DNA from: Nitrospirae bacterium MYbin3
GTDB lineage: Bacteria > Nitrospirota > Thermodesulfovibrionia > Thermodesulfovibrionales > Dissulfurispiraceae
Length of the DNA stretch: 64,000 bases
Direction of reading: 5' to 3'
Assembly: GCA_002753335.1 (NCBI GenBank)
Contig: PEAD01000002.1
Span: 62,001-126,000 of the forward strand
In this document: piece after piece, positions 44,418 through 53,201 of the stretch
Position numbering within the stretch: the stretch's first letter is position 1
How the letters are laid out: each line of letters starts with the position of its first letter
The notes under the pieces: generated by a model
Seen by the model: the letters and a program-made list of their open reading frames with translations, nothing else
The model's database searches: none
What the model was told of the DNA's origin: nothing
Position numbers and translations under genes: made by a program

Positions 44418-47400
44418 ATGGATACTATAGGTATTTCGGGAAGAATAGCCAAAGCATTTATTCAGTCCAAGCTGACGCCTCTGATTATCGCTGCATCGCT
44501 TGTTTTGGGTGTATTTGCGGTCGTTATCACTCCGCGTGAAGAGGAACCCCAGATCGTAGTTCCGATGGTTGATGTATTTGTTTCTTATCCTGGCGCCTCT
44601 GCAAAAGAGGTTGAGGAACGCGTAACCAAGCCTATGGAAAAATTGCTCTGGGAGATAAAGGGCGTAGAGTATGTCTATTCGATATCCAAACCCGGCATGA
44701 GTATGGCGATTGTAAGATTTTATGTGGGAGAGGATACCGAAAACAGCCTAGTAAAACTTTACAACAAGCTCTGGTCTAACTTCGACAAGATACCGCATGG
44801 CGTATCTCAGCCGCTGGTGAAACCGCGATCCATTGATGATGTTCCGATACTTTCTCTAACCTTCTGGGGCGAGAAGTATTCCGGTTATGATCTGAGAAGG
44901 GTTGCTGTGGAGGCTGCGGATGAATTGAAAAAAGATCCCGAAATAGCAGAGTTCAACATTCTCGGCGGGCAGAGGCGGCAGATAAGGATAGACCTTGAAC
45001 CTGCGCGGATTGCCGCTTATGGCCTATCGCCTCTTCAGATAGCCGGAATGCTTCAGAAGGCAAATTTTGTGATTTCCGCAGGTTCTGCCCAGAAATCAAA
45101 CAATGAGTTTATAGTCAATTCAGGCTCATTTTTAAAAGATGCAAAAGAGGTCGGCAATGTTGTGGTTTCGGCTCAGAATGGAAGACCGGTCTATCTGCGC
45201 GAAATTGCCAAGATACAGGATGGCGCTGAAGAGCCGTCGAATTTGGTATTTATGGGCTTCGGCGCTGCTTCGAAAAATATGAAGGCTGGTCAGTTTGAGG
45301 CTGTGACTTTATCAATCGCAAAGAAAAAAGGCACGAATGCAACCCATATTGCTGAGCGTGCCATAAAGAAGATTGAGGCTATAAAGGGCGGCCTTATCCC
45401 CAGTGATATCCATATTGCGGTCACGAGAAACTATGGGGATACCGCAAAAGAAAAGTCTGATGAACTTCTAGAGCATATGTTTATTGCCGCCATATCGGTC
45501 ACCATTTTAGTAGCTCTTGCTCTCGGGTGGCGTGAGTCCATTATCGTAGCTGTTGCGGTGCCGGTAACACTCGCTCTCACAATTCTTGTGAACTATACGT
45601 ACGGATATACCCTCAACAGGGTCACGCTTTTTGCCCTTATCTTTTCTATAGGAATACTTGTGGATGACGCTATTGTGGTTGTTGAAAACATCCACCGCCA
45701 CTTTACTATGAAAAGTGTTTCGACCAAAACAGCGGTTCTGGCTGTTGACGAGGTGGGCAATCCCACCATACTTGCTACTTTTACGGTCATTGCAGCGCTT
45801 CTGCCGATGGCTTTTGTATCAGGTTTGATGGGCCCCTACATGAGGCCGATACCGGTCGGAGCTTCTGCTGCTATGCTTATTTCTCTTCTAATAGCTTTTA
45901 TTATCAGTCCTTGGCTTAGTTATATCGTACTCAGAAACGTCAAGCACGGCAAGTCTTCGGAGAGCGAAGAAAACCGTTTTCTTGCGGTCTTCAACAGGTT
46001 TTATGAAAAGAATCTGCGAAGCTTGCTAGACAGGGGAAGAAAACGGACATTTTTTTATGGGCTTGTAATTCTGCTTATGGCTTTGGCCGTAATACTTGTG
46101 CCGCTTAAGCTTGTAATAGTTAAGATGCTTCCTTTTGACAATAAGAGCGAGCTTCAGGTTCTAATTGATATGCCCGAGAGCGCTGCACTTGAAAATACCG
46201 CTGCTGTCACAAGGGAAATAGCAGAGTATCTTAAGACGGTGCCCGAAGTTGTAAATTACCAGTCCTACATAGGAACTTCCGCCCCATTTAATTTCAACGG
46301 ACTTGTGCGCCATTATTTTTTGCGTGCAGGAAGCAATATGGCAGATATACAGGTAAACTTTGTTGGCAAAAACGACAGAAAGGCGCAGAGCCACGAAATA
46401 GCTAAAAGACTGAGGGGTGAGATTAAGCGCATCGGCGACAAATACGGCGCAAGAGTTAAGGTGGTTGAGATCCCTCCGGGGCCGCCTGTTTTAAGCACAC
46501 TCGTTGCCGAGGTTTACGGCCCTGATTTTGAGAGGCTGATAGAGGTTGCCCGTGAAATAAAAGGTGTATTTGAAAAAACTGCGGGCGTTGTTGATATTGA
46601 CTGGTATGTTGAAAACGATCAAACAAAACTTGCCTTTGAAGTTGACAAGGAAAAAGCCTCATACCACGGGATTTCGACCGAGGAGATTGCTCAAACTTTG
46701 AAAACCGTTATCGGCGGCATGAGCGCCGGACTCGCACATATTGAAAAAGACAAAGAACCTGTGGAGCTTTTGATTAGAGGCATGCTCAAAGAAAGATCCG
46801 ATATATCCAGCCTGCAAAGCATTATGATTCCTTCATCTTCTGGGGGGCAGGTGCCTCTTTCTGCATTGATTAAAGCAAAAGAAGGCATAGAGGATAAAAC
46901 CATCTATCACAAGAACTTAAAGCGGGTTGTTTATGTAACCGGTGACGTGGCCGGAATAGAGGAAAGCCCGGTGTATGTGATTCTGAAAATGAAAGAGATG
47001 ATATCTAAGCTCAAACTGCCTGAGGGTTATGAATTGAAGCAGTACTCTTCTGTTCAGCCTGACCTCGAAAATAAATACTCATTGAAGTGGGACGGCGAAT
47101 GGCATATCACTTATGAGGTTTTCAGAGACCTGGGCATTGCTTTCGCTGCGGTGATGATTCTGATTTATGTTATGGTGGTTGGATGGTTCCGCTCATTTAT
47201 TGTGCCGCTTGTGATCATGGCTCCGATACCTCTTTCATTGGTCGGAATACTGCCCGGCCATGCGCTGATGGGAGCATTTTTTACAGCCACCTCGATGATA
47301 GGCTTTATAGCCGGTGCCGGTATAGTTGTGAGGAATTCAATTATTCTTGTTGATTTTATCGAGCTTAAACTATCTGAAGGAGTGCCGCTTAAAGAGGCTG

Positions 47401-47645
47401 TTGTACAGGCGGGTATTATAAGGTTCAGGCCTATGCTTTTGACTGCTGCAGCGGTTGTGGTTGGTTCATCGGTCATTCTTTTTGATCCGATATTTCAGGG
47501 CATGGCGATTTCTTTGATGGCGGGTGAAATTGCATCCACATTGCTTTCCAGAACTATGGTGCCTGTGCTTTATTTTGTTTATAAAGATTGGGAGATAAAA
47601 AAGGCTGCCCAGTCTGATTTTTTAGCGGCCGAGAAAAATGCGTAG
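44418..47645 (+). CDS. RND-family efflux pump (AcrB/MdtB-like inner-membrane subunit)
   Basis: The 1075-residue protein has 12 transmembrane helices and two large periplasmic loops. The N-terminal [25 protein letters not shown] and the helix-4 motif [21 protein letters not shown] (acidic pair Asp-Asp, shown in part) match the hydrophobe/amphiphile exporter branch; the heavy-metal CusA motif with a single aspartate is absent. The second-half helix ([20 protein letters not shown]) has Arg/Asn in place of the usual residues. Substrate unknown. It starts 23 bp after the adaptor gene. Confidence 0.93.
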   Translation: MDTIGISGRIAKAFIQSKLTPLIIAASLVLGVFAVVITPREEEPQIVVPMVDVFVSYPGASAKEVEERVTKPMEKLLWEIKGVEYVYSISKPGMSMAIVRFYVGEDTENSLVKLYNKLWSNFDKIPHGVSQPLVKPRSIDDVPILSLTFWGEKYSGYDLRRVAVEAADELKKDPEIAEFNILGGQRRQIRIDLEPARIAAYGLSPLQIAGMLQKANFVISAGSAQKSNNEFIVNSGSFLKDAKEVGNVVVSAQNGRPVYLREIAKIQDGAEEPSNLVFMGFGAASKNMKAGQFEAVTLSIAKKKGTNATHIAERAIKKIEAIKGGLIPSDIHIAVTRNYGDTAKEKSDELLEHMFIAAISVTILVALALGWRESIIVAVAVPVTLALTILVNYTYGYTLNRVTLFALIFSIGILVDDAIVVVENIHRHFTMKSVSTKTAVLAVDEVGNPTILATFTVIAALLPMAFVSGLMGPYMRPIPVGASAAMLISLLIAFIISPWLSYIVLRNVKHGKSSESEENRFLAVFNRFYEKNLRSLLDRGRKRTFFYGLVILLMALAVILVPLKLVIVKMLPFDNKSELQVLIDMPESAALENTAAVTREIAEYLKTVPEVVNYQSYIGTSAPFNFNGLVRHYFLRAGSNMADIQVNFVGKNDRKAQSHEIAKRLRGEIKRIGDKYGARVKVVEIPPGPPVLSTLVAEVYGPDFERLIEVAREIKGVFEKTAGVVDIDWYVENDQTKLAFEVDKEKASYHGISTEEIAQTLKTVIGGMSAGLAHIEKDKEPVELLIRGMLKERSDISSLQSIMIPSSSGGQVPLSALIKAKEGIEDKTIYHKNLKRVVYVTGDVAGIEESPVYVILKMKEMISKLKLPEGYELKQYSSVQPDLENKYSLKWDGEWHITYEVFRDLGIAFAAVMILIYVMVVGWFRSFIVPLVIMAPIPLSLVGILPGHALMGAFFTATSMIGFIAGAGIVVRNSIILVDFIELKLSEGVPLKEAVVQAGIIRFRPMLLTAAAVVVGSSVILFDPIFQGMAISLMAGEIASTLLSRTMVPVLYFVYKDWEIKKAAQSDFLAAEKNA

Positions 47646-47659
47646 AAGGAGGAATTGTT

Positions 47660-47893
47660 ATGATGTACATCGCAAAAACTAACGAGTGGTATCTGGAAAG
47701 GGTTATCTGGCTTGTCGCTGGGGTATTTGCGCTTTCAAGCGCTTTATTGGCGGCGTTTCACAGCCCTTACTGGCTTATTCTGACTGGGCTTGTTGGATTC
47801 AATCTGATAATTTTTGCATTTACAGGCTTCTGTCTTATGGCGAACATTCTTTACAAACTTGGACTGAAGCCCAAACTGCAGAAGCAGGGATAA
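47660..47893 (+). CDS. DUF2892 (YgaP-like) two-helix membrane protein
   Basis: A 77-residue protein with two transmembrane helices (about 17-33 and 38-62). The sequence ERVIWLVAGVFALSSALL and the conserved GFCLMANILYKLGLKP end match DUF2892. These small proteins occur alone or fused to rhodanese domains, often near sulfur or metal(loid) genes. It is 14 bp after the RND gene with its own GGAGG box, so it is part of the operon. Confidence 0.85.
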   Translation: MMYIAKTNEWYLERVIWLVAGVFALSSALLAAFHSPYWLILTGLVGFNLIIFAFTGFCLMANILYKLGLKPKLQKQG

Positions 47894-47926
47894 TCAGGCG
47901 GCAGAATTTTTATAAGGAGACTTTTT

Positions 47927-48595
47927 ATGGCTAAAGCATTGTCTAAAGATGTTATGAGGAAGCGTTATATTCAGTGGGTGCTTGTGCCCATAATGGTTCT
48001 GACTATTGCGCTTGGATGGAAATATCCTTTATGGGGTTATACCGTAGCGGTAGCCATGATGGCGGGCATGATTGGAGGCGCCTTCAGAGGCCGCTATGTC
48101 TGCGGCAATCTCTGTCCTAGGGGAGCTTTCCTGGATCGTGTCTTGTCAAAGATAAGCTACAGCAAGCCGATACCGCCTTTTTTCAGGAATATGAAATTCA
48201 GATGGCTGGTGTTTGCGGCGCTTATGAGCTTCATGACTTTTCAGATGATAAACAAGCCGGCTGACACGAACTGGGTCGATCATGTAGGCAGGGTCTTCTG
48301 GTTTATGTGCACATTTACGACAAGCATTGCGGTGGTGCTCGGGCTGTTTATACACCAGAGGACATGGTGCTCATTTTGTCCTGTGGGAACGGTTTCGAAT
48401 GTGGAAGGAAGGGGCAAGTATCAGTTGAATATAGAACCATCATGCAAAGAATGCGGGTTATGTGAAAAGTCCTGTCCTATGAATCTCGAGATCTTTAAGT
48501 ACAAACCTGACGGCAGAATGCTTGATCCAGACTGTCTGAAATGTTCGGAATGTGTAGGCGTATGCCCTAAAGGAGCGCTGAGTTTTCGGAGCTGA
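47927..48595 (+). CDS. NapH/CcoG-like membrane 4Fe-4S ferredoxin
   Basis: The 222-residue protein has about four transmembrane helices (18-34, 36-55, 90-108, 122-143), two cysteine motifs facing the cytoplasm (CGNLCPRG and CSFCPVG), and two C-terminal [4Fe-4S] motifs (CKECGLCEKSCP, CLKCSECVGVCP). This is the NapH/NosR/RdxA type that passes electrons across or along the membrane. Last gene of the ArsR-RND operon; it implies a redox step in whatever the efflux system handles. AAGGAGAC precedes the ATG. Confidence 0.88.
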   Translation: MAKALSKDVMRKRYIQWVLVPIMVLTIALGWKYPLWGYTVAVAMMAGMIGGAFRGRYVCGNLCPRGAFLDRVLSKISYSKPIPPFFRNMKFRWLVFAALMSFMTFQMINKPADTNWVDHVGRVFWFMCTFTTSIAVVLGLFIHQRTWCSFCPVGTVSNVEGRGKYQLNIEPSCKECGLCEKSCPMNLEIFKYKPDGRMLDPDCLKCSECVGVCPKGALSFRS

Positions 48596-48598
48596 AAT

Positions 48599-49111
48599 TT
48601 AGCCGCCGTATTTTACGCAGAGACCTGAAATAAAGCTTTCCAGTTCGTCAGGCGGATAAAGCGAGTCAGGGAGCTGTTCTTCAAGCATGCATGCCTTGAA
48701 TATGAGCTTCAGGAGATTTATTGCTGCATAAGTGGTTAGCTCCATAGGCAGCGAGCTTACAGCATTTTCGATCAGCAGAGTATCTGAATACCACAAGTCA
48801 TCAGCTATCGGTTTGGCTGATGCACAGTCTTTTCCTTTAAAAGGTTTCAACGTAGCGCCGCGTTCCAATGCCAGAGACCTTACGCCTAAATTGACCGACT
48901 GAAGCCCTTTTGCAGCCGGATTCTGGCCAAGACGGTGACGGCGTTTTGTGATTGGAAGGAACCTTTCTAGATTTACGCCAGAGCAGTATATCAATGATTT
49001 CTCGGCTGTGCCGATAGGCTTAAATACAAAATACATAAAGGAGGTTTTGTATTCGAAGACGGATTTTGTGTCGGCAGATGCTGGTTTGTTCAGCAAACTT
49101 CCCCGCCCCAT
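48599..49111 (-). CDS. Hypothetical protein
   Basis: 170 codons if started at 49111, overlapping the acyltransferase gene by 22 bases; an ATG at 49036 (MYFVFKPIG) is an alternative start, without a clear ribosome-binding site in either case. I do not recognise a family. The sequence is soluble, mixed alpha/beta in character, with three or four cysteines in non-motif positions and a basic patch (ITKRRHRLGQNP). It ends four bases from the convergent ferredoxin gene. Consistent same-strand packing with the acyltransferase supports it being real. Confidence 0.55.
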   Translation of the reverse strand: MGRGSLLNKPASADTKSVFEYKTSFMYFVFKPIGTAEKSLIYCSGVNLERFLPITKRRHRLGQNPAAKGLQSVNLGVRSLALERGATLKPFKGKDCASAKPIADDLWYSDTLLIENAVSSLPMELTTYAAINLLKLIFKACMLEEQLPDSLYPPDELESFISGLCVKYGG

Positions 49112-49878
49112 TCGCCGAGCTTTTTAGCAATAAAATCTATAATCAGATTATGCTCTTCTGTTCCACGGTCTTTAATAAAGAGCGGCTTGCCAAAAGCGAT
49201 ATGAGCGGTTTTATCAGGGGATATCTTTCCGAAATCTTTTAAGCGCTTACCGTTGCCCCATGCATCGGTTTTAAGCGCAAAGGGGATTATAGGAACTTCT
49301 GCCCTCTTTGCCAGTTTTAGCCCTATGGTGTTAAACGATTTGGCATCGAATATAGCTATGCGGGTTGTCTGCGGAAAAATTATCACCGAAATGCCGGATT
49401 TAAGCCGTTCTGTGCCTTCTTCTAGGACCTTTTTTAAGTCTTCACGGGCGTTTGCACGGCTCACCGCTATTGGATTTGTCGCACGCATAAGATGTTTGAA
49501 AACCGGATAGTCTATGAGCCCTTCCTTGATTACAAAGGTCGCCTGCTTTTCGGAAGATATGATGCCGGGCAAAACAAAGGTTTCAAGAGCACTCATGTGA
49601 TTGCCTATGAACACGGCAGGCCCGTCAAGCGAAATGAAGTTATCGGTGCCATCTATTTCTAGATGTACTCCTACATTTTCGAGGGCATTCATAACATCTA
49701 AGCTGCTCCTCCACCACGCCTCATTATCGTACATGCCGCGCTTAGCCATAGAGGCACATTTAGAGACAATCCTGTAAAGGTTTTGATAAAAGCATAGCTC
49801 AGGCATCATCTTTGAGAAAACAGAAATATTTTTCTTGGGGGTGGCGTAAGAGCCGTTTATGTATTGCAGCCTGTCCAT
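49090..49878 (-). CDS. PlsC-type acyltransferase with atypical motifs
   Basis: A 262-residue lysophospholipid acyltransferase-fold protein. The catalytic motif is GNHMSALET, with His94 and Glu99 in place of the usual HX4D aspartate, and the glycerophosphate-binding motif is IIFPQTTRI in place of FPEGTRS. No transmembrane helix. I have seen similar NHMS-LET proteins in anaerobic Proteobacteria lineages, so this is probably a subfamily trait and not a loss. The acyl acceptor is unknown. It is divergent from the CRP-type gene. Confidence 0.8.
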   Translation of the reverse strand: MDRLQYINGSYATPKKNISVFSKMMPELCFYQNLYRIVSKCASMAKRGMYDNEAWWRSSLDVMNALENVGVHLEIDGTDNFISLDGPAVFIGNHMSALETFVLPGIISSEKQATFVIKEGLIDYPVFKHLMRATNPIAVSRANAREDLKKVLEEGTERLKSGISVIIFPQTTRIAIFDAKSFNTIGLKLAKRAEVPIIPFALKTDAWGNGKRLKDFGKISPDKTAHIAFGKPLFIKDRGTEEHNLIIDFIAKKLGEWGGEVC

Positions 49879-49958
49879 AACAAATTAGTTTATTTGGCGT
49901 TTATGCAGCTTGTCAATAAAATCGATGAAATGTTTACACATTTTTGCTAATATAACAC

Positions 49959-50624
49959 ATGCTTTCTGAAATCGGAATATTCGGGGATCTCAATAAATCA
50001 GAACTTTCTTCACTTGAGTCCGCATGCCATCCCGAAAAACATAAAAAGAGAAACGCTATTTTTTCTGAGGGCGATCCGGCTGACTGGCTTTTCATTCTGG
50101 TAAAAGGCAAGGTTAAGATCACTAAGCTTTCTAATGAGGGCAAGGAGCTGATACTTGAAATGATAAGCCCTCCCGACTTCTTTGGAGGCCTTGCGGTGGT
50201 TAAGGGGTTTCCATATCCTGCCAATGCAGTAGCTGTTGAAGACTGCGAGATATTGAAAATGCCGAAATCCGCTTTTCTTAAGACCCTAGAAAAACATCCT
50301 GATATGACTGTAAAAATGCTCGGCAACCTTATAGAGCGCGTAAAAGCCTCGCACGAGAATATGAAGAATATAGCCCTAGAAAAGGTTGATTCGCGCATAG
50401 CATACACCCTCGTTAAAATCGCTGACAAGCACGGCATTAAGAAAAAAGAAGGAATTCTCCTTGATACAAAAGTCACTAAACAGGAACTTGCGGACATGGT
50501 GGGCACCACCGTAGAAACTACCATACGCATTATGAGCAAATTCAAAAAATCGGGCTACATAGACGACACTGATGGGAAAATCCTGATTAAAAAAATGGAT
50601 GTGCTGAAGGATTTTACGGCTTAA
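49959..50624 (+). CDS. CRP/FNR-family transcriptional regulator
   Basis: A 221-residue regulator: cyclic-nucleotide-binding barrel (about 15-125, FSEGDPADWLFILVKGKVKI), dimer helix, and C-terminal Crp-type helix-turn-helix (about 170-205, TKQELADMVGTTVETTIRIM). The N-terminal cysteine cluster of FNR is lacking (one Cys at 23), so it is not an oxygen-sensing FNR. The effector could be cAMP-like or unligated. The PilZ gene lies convergent, two bases downstream. Confidence 0.9.
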   Translation: MLSEIGIFGDLNKSELSSLESACHPEKHKKRNAIFSEGDPADWLFILVKGKVKITKLSNEGKELILEMISPPDFFGGLAVVKGFPYPANAVAVEDCEILKMPKSAFLKTLEKHPDMTVKMLGNLIERVKASHENMKNIALEKVDSRIAYTLVKIADKHGIKKKEGILLDTKVTKQELADMVGTTVETTIRIMSKFKKSGYIDDTDGKILIKKMDVLKDFTA

Positions 50625-50626
50625 GG

Positions 50627-50990
50627 CTACATCTGAATACTTTCCCTTGCAGTCCTTATCTGGCTTAATTTTTCTGATGTCAGGCTGTTGAATTTTATCG
50701 CCACCTTTACGAATTCAGAATCAAGCGCAGCCTCTATAGCCTGAAGCCTTATTACGATTCCTTCAATATCTTTTATCATTTTCATTCCAAGCGTGAAATC
50801 TGCTGCGACTTTTTGGAGTATGGGGGGGGATGCCTGTTTTGATCGAGAACCTTCCAAGTGCACCGCCTGAGCTTATGTCCAGCAGTTCGCCTTCAACCGA
50901 TACATCTCCATAGCGAAGCAGCATCTCACCGTCAAGGCCAAGTCTTTCGCTCTCTCTTCTTTCGTCCAGCGACTCTAAGATGCGCTCCAC
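50627..50990 (-). pseudogene. PilZ-domain protein, frameshifted in a C8 run
   Basis: Two overlapping frames join into one 120-residue PilZ protein. The first (GTG start at 50990, behind GAGGAG) carries ERRESERL and LDISSGGALG, the RxxxR and DxSxxG cyclic-di-GMP motifs; it ends with GIPP. The second resumes with PPILQKVAADF and ends in the PilZ-like VKVAIKFNSLTSEKLSQI. The junction is a run of eight G on the plus strand at 50822-50829; seven would restore the frame. The frame could be broken, phase-variable, or mis-sequenced. It lies seven bases after purB. Confidence 0.75.
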
Positions 50991-50996
50991 CGGTAA

Positions 50997-52292
50997 TTAC
51001 TCCTCAAAAACCCTATTGTAGATATAATCCACATGTCTGAGATAATAGCTTAAATCGAAAATCTCGTTTATATTGTTGTCGTCCAGTTTTTCTTTTATCT
51101 GAGGGTCTTTCATCAGCAGTGTTTTAAAATCTGTTGCTGTGCGCCAGCTTTCCATAGCATTTTTTTGCACTAAAGCATAAGCGTCTTCGCGCAGCATGCC
51201 CTTCTCGGTCAGCGCCAGCATGGTGCGCTGTGAGTTGTGCAGCCCATAGCTTTTTTCCATATTCTCGAGCATCCGCTCCGGATATATATGCATATTTTTA
51301 ATTATGCCGCACAGCCTGCCCAGCATATAGTCAACCAGAATCGTACTGTCAGGGATTATGACCCTCTCGACCGATGAATGCGATATGTCCCTCTCGTGCC
51401 AGAGCGCAATATTTTCAAAAGCTGCAAGCGCATTAGTGCGGACCACCCTTGCAAGTCCTGACAGGTTTTCGCAACCAACCGGATTTCTTTTGTGCGGCAT
51501 TGCGGACGAGCCTTTCTGGCCTGCGCTGAACGGCTCTTCTGCTTCGCGTACTTCTGTCCTCTGCAGGTGTCGTATCTCTACAGATATTTTTTCGACCGAT
51601 GCAGCAACAAGCGCAAGGGCCGACATATATTCGGCATGGCGATCGCGCTGAACCACCTGAGTTGCTACGGTTTCGGGTTTCAGTCCTAACTTGGCGCAAA
51701 CGAGTTCTTCGAGTTTTGTCGGAACATTCGAAAAAGTGCCGACCGCTCCAGAAAGCTTGCCGATGCAGATAACCTCTTTTGCTTGTTGCATCCGGCGCAG
51801 GTTTCTCTTTGCATCTTCGTACCACAGAGCGAATTTTAATCCAAAGGTCATAGGCTCTGCGTGAACACCATGACTTCTGCCTATGCAGGGAGTCTCTTTG
51901 TATTTGAATGCCTGTTCTTTTAGTGCCGACATGAGCTCAGTTATATCTTTAATTATAATCTCTGCAGCTTCCTTCATCATCAATGATAAAGCAGTATCCA
52001 CGACATCGGAGGAGGTGAGCCCTTTATGCACAAACCTTGATTCTGGGCCAACAAACTCAGATACCGAGGTCAGAAAAGCTATAACGTCATGCTTGACGGT
52101 GCTTTCGATTTCGTCTATGCGCGCCACATCAAAATTGGCCTTCTCTTTTATAATATTTACGGCATCCTCAGGGATCTCGCCAAGCTCTGCCCATGCTTCA
52201 CAGGCCGCAATCTCTACATCGAGCCATTTGCGGAATCTGTTCTCAGGCTCCCAGAGTTTTCCCATTTCGGGTCTTGTATAACGCGGTATCAT
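50997..52292 (-). CDS. purB: Adenylosuccinate lyase
   Basis: A 431-residue lyase acting twice in purine synthesis. The fumarase/aspartase signature SSAMPHKRNP is present, with TSSDVVDTA and GRSHGVHAEP supplying catalytic histidine residues. Length and N-terminus MIPRYTRPEMGKLW fit. Nine bases separate it from truB, and the PilZ gene follows; it lies near the end of the long trp-to-purB operon. Confidence 0.95.
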   Translation of the reverse strand: MIPRYTRPEMGKLWEPENRFRKWLDVEIAACEAWAELGEIPEDAVNIIKEKANFDVARIDEIESTVKHDVIAFLTSVSEFVGPESRFVHKGLTSSDVVDTALSLMMKEAAEIIIKDITELMSALKEQAFKYKETPCIGRSHGVHAEPMTFGLKFALWYEDAKRNLRRMQQAKEVICIGKLSGAVGTFSNVPTKLEELVCAKLGLKPETVATQVVQRDRHAEYMSALALVAASVEKISVEIRHLQRTEVREAEEPFSAGQKGSSAMPHKRNPVGCENLSGLARVVRTNALAAFENIALWHERDISHSSVERVIIPDSTILVDYMLGRLCGIIKNMHIYPERMLENMEKSYGLHNSQRTMLALTEKGMLREDAYALVQKNAMESWRTATDFKTLLMKDPQIKEKLDDNNINEIFDLSYYLRHVDYIYNRVFEE

Positions 52293-52301
52293 CAGTCCTC
52301 C

Positions 52302-53201
52302 TCAGTTGAACAGTCTTTCAATTTTAATCGAGTCTTTCACAACCTTTCCTATGCCGAAAAGGCTGCCTTTCAGATCTTTTAGTCTTACATAAATATTTTT
52401 TTCTTCAGGGGTAATCAGTTCCATAAGGGGCCTTCTGTAATCATTCAAAAGGTTAATAATATTTACCGGATTCCCATTTTTTGCTTTTCTGAAATTGTCG
52501 CCGTCCAGCAGCACGTCCATGAATCCAGCGAGCGCGTTGTCTATAGTATGCAGTGCGTTCGTCTTTTGCGGAAGCTCATTTATGAGCGCCGAATCTTCGA
52601 TCCTGATGCCGCCTATCCTTGTTCTGACAAGACCGGTTACATGTGCTCCGGTGGCGAGAGCTGTTCCTATATCATTGCAAAGAGAGCGCACATAGGTGCC
52701 CTTAGAGCATTCTATAGCAAGAGTGACAAAAGGGTCGTTGTAGCTTATAAGTTCAAGCTTGTCAATCCTTACTCTGCGAGGTTTTCTCTCGACTTCTATT
52801 CCTTGCCGCGCAAGTTTATACAGAGGTTTCCCCGAAAGCTTTATTGCGGAATACATGGGTGGAATCTGGTCGATTTCCCCCTTGAAACTCTTAAGCACTT
52901 CTTCTATTTGTTCTTGAGTGACCGAATAATCTTTTACAGAAGCAGTTACAGCTCCCTCCGAATCATAGGTGTCGGTGCTTTCCCCCAATTTGATTGTCAT
53001 CAAATACCCTTTATCCATATCAGAAAGGTATCCCGTAATCTTGGTGGCTTCGTTCAGGCAGACAAGCAGCACTCCGGTTGCTATAGGATCAAGGGTTCCG
53101 GCATGGCCAGCTTTTCTGACCTTGAATGCTTTTTTGACCGCCTGCACCGCATCGTGGGAGGTTATTCCTGCAGGCTTGTTAAGCACAACAACTATGTTCA
53201 C
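52302..53201 (-). CDS. truB: tRNA pseudouridine-55 synthase
   Basis: The 299-residue protein makes pseudouridine 55 in the tRNA T loop. The catalytic aspartate is in GHAGTLDPIATGVLLVC; YSAIKLSGKPLYKLAR and GTYVRSLCNDIG are family signatures. A GTG start (53201) overlaps the lptD TGA. The C-terminal PUA-like part is present. Confidence 0.95.
   Translation of the reverse strand: MNIVVVLNKPAGITSHDAVQAVKKAFKVRKAGHAGTLDPIATGVLLVCLNEATKITGYLSDMDKGYLMTIKLGESTDTYDSEGAVTASVKDYSVTQEQIEEVLKSFKGEIDQIPPMYSAIKLSGKPLYKLARQGIEVERKPRRVRIDKLELISYNDPFVTLAIECSKGTYVRSLCNDIGTALATGAHVTGLVRTRIGGIRIEDSALINELPQKTNALHTIDNALAGFMDVLLDGDNFRKAKNGNPVNIINLLNDYRRPLMELITPEEKNIYVRLKDLKGSLFGIGKVVKDSIKIERLFN

Noticed and set aside
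44418-47645. Heavy-metal (CusA/CzcA-type) RND pump
   Set aside because: Helix 4 carries the Asp-Asp pair of hydrophobe/amphiphile pumps and not the single-aspartate metal motif; no methionine or histidine metal relay was seen.
49959-50624. FNR oxygen sensor
   Set aside because: The N-terminal four-cysteine cluster of FNR is absent; only isolated cysteines occur.
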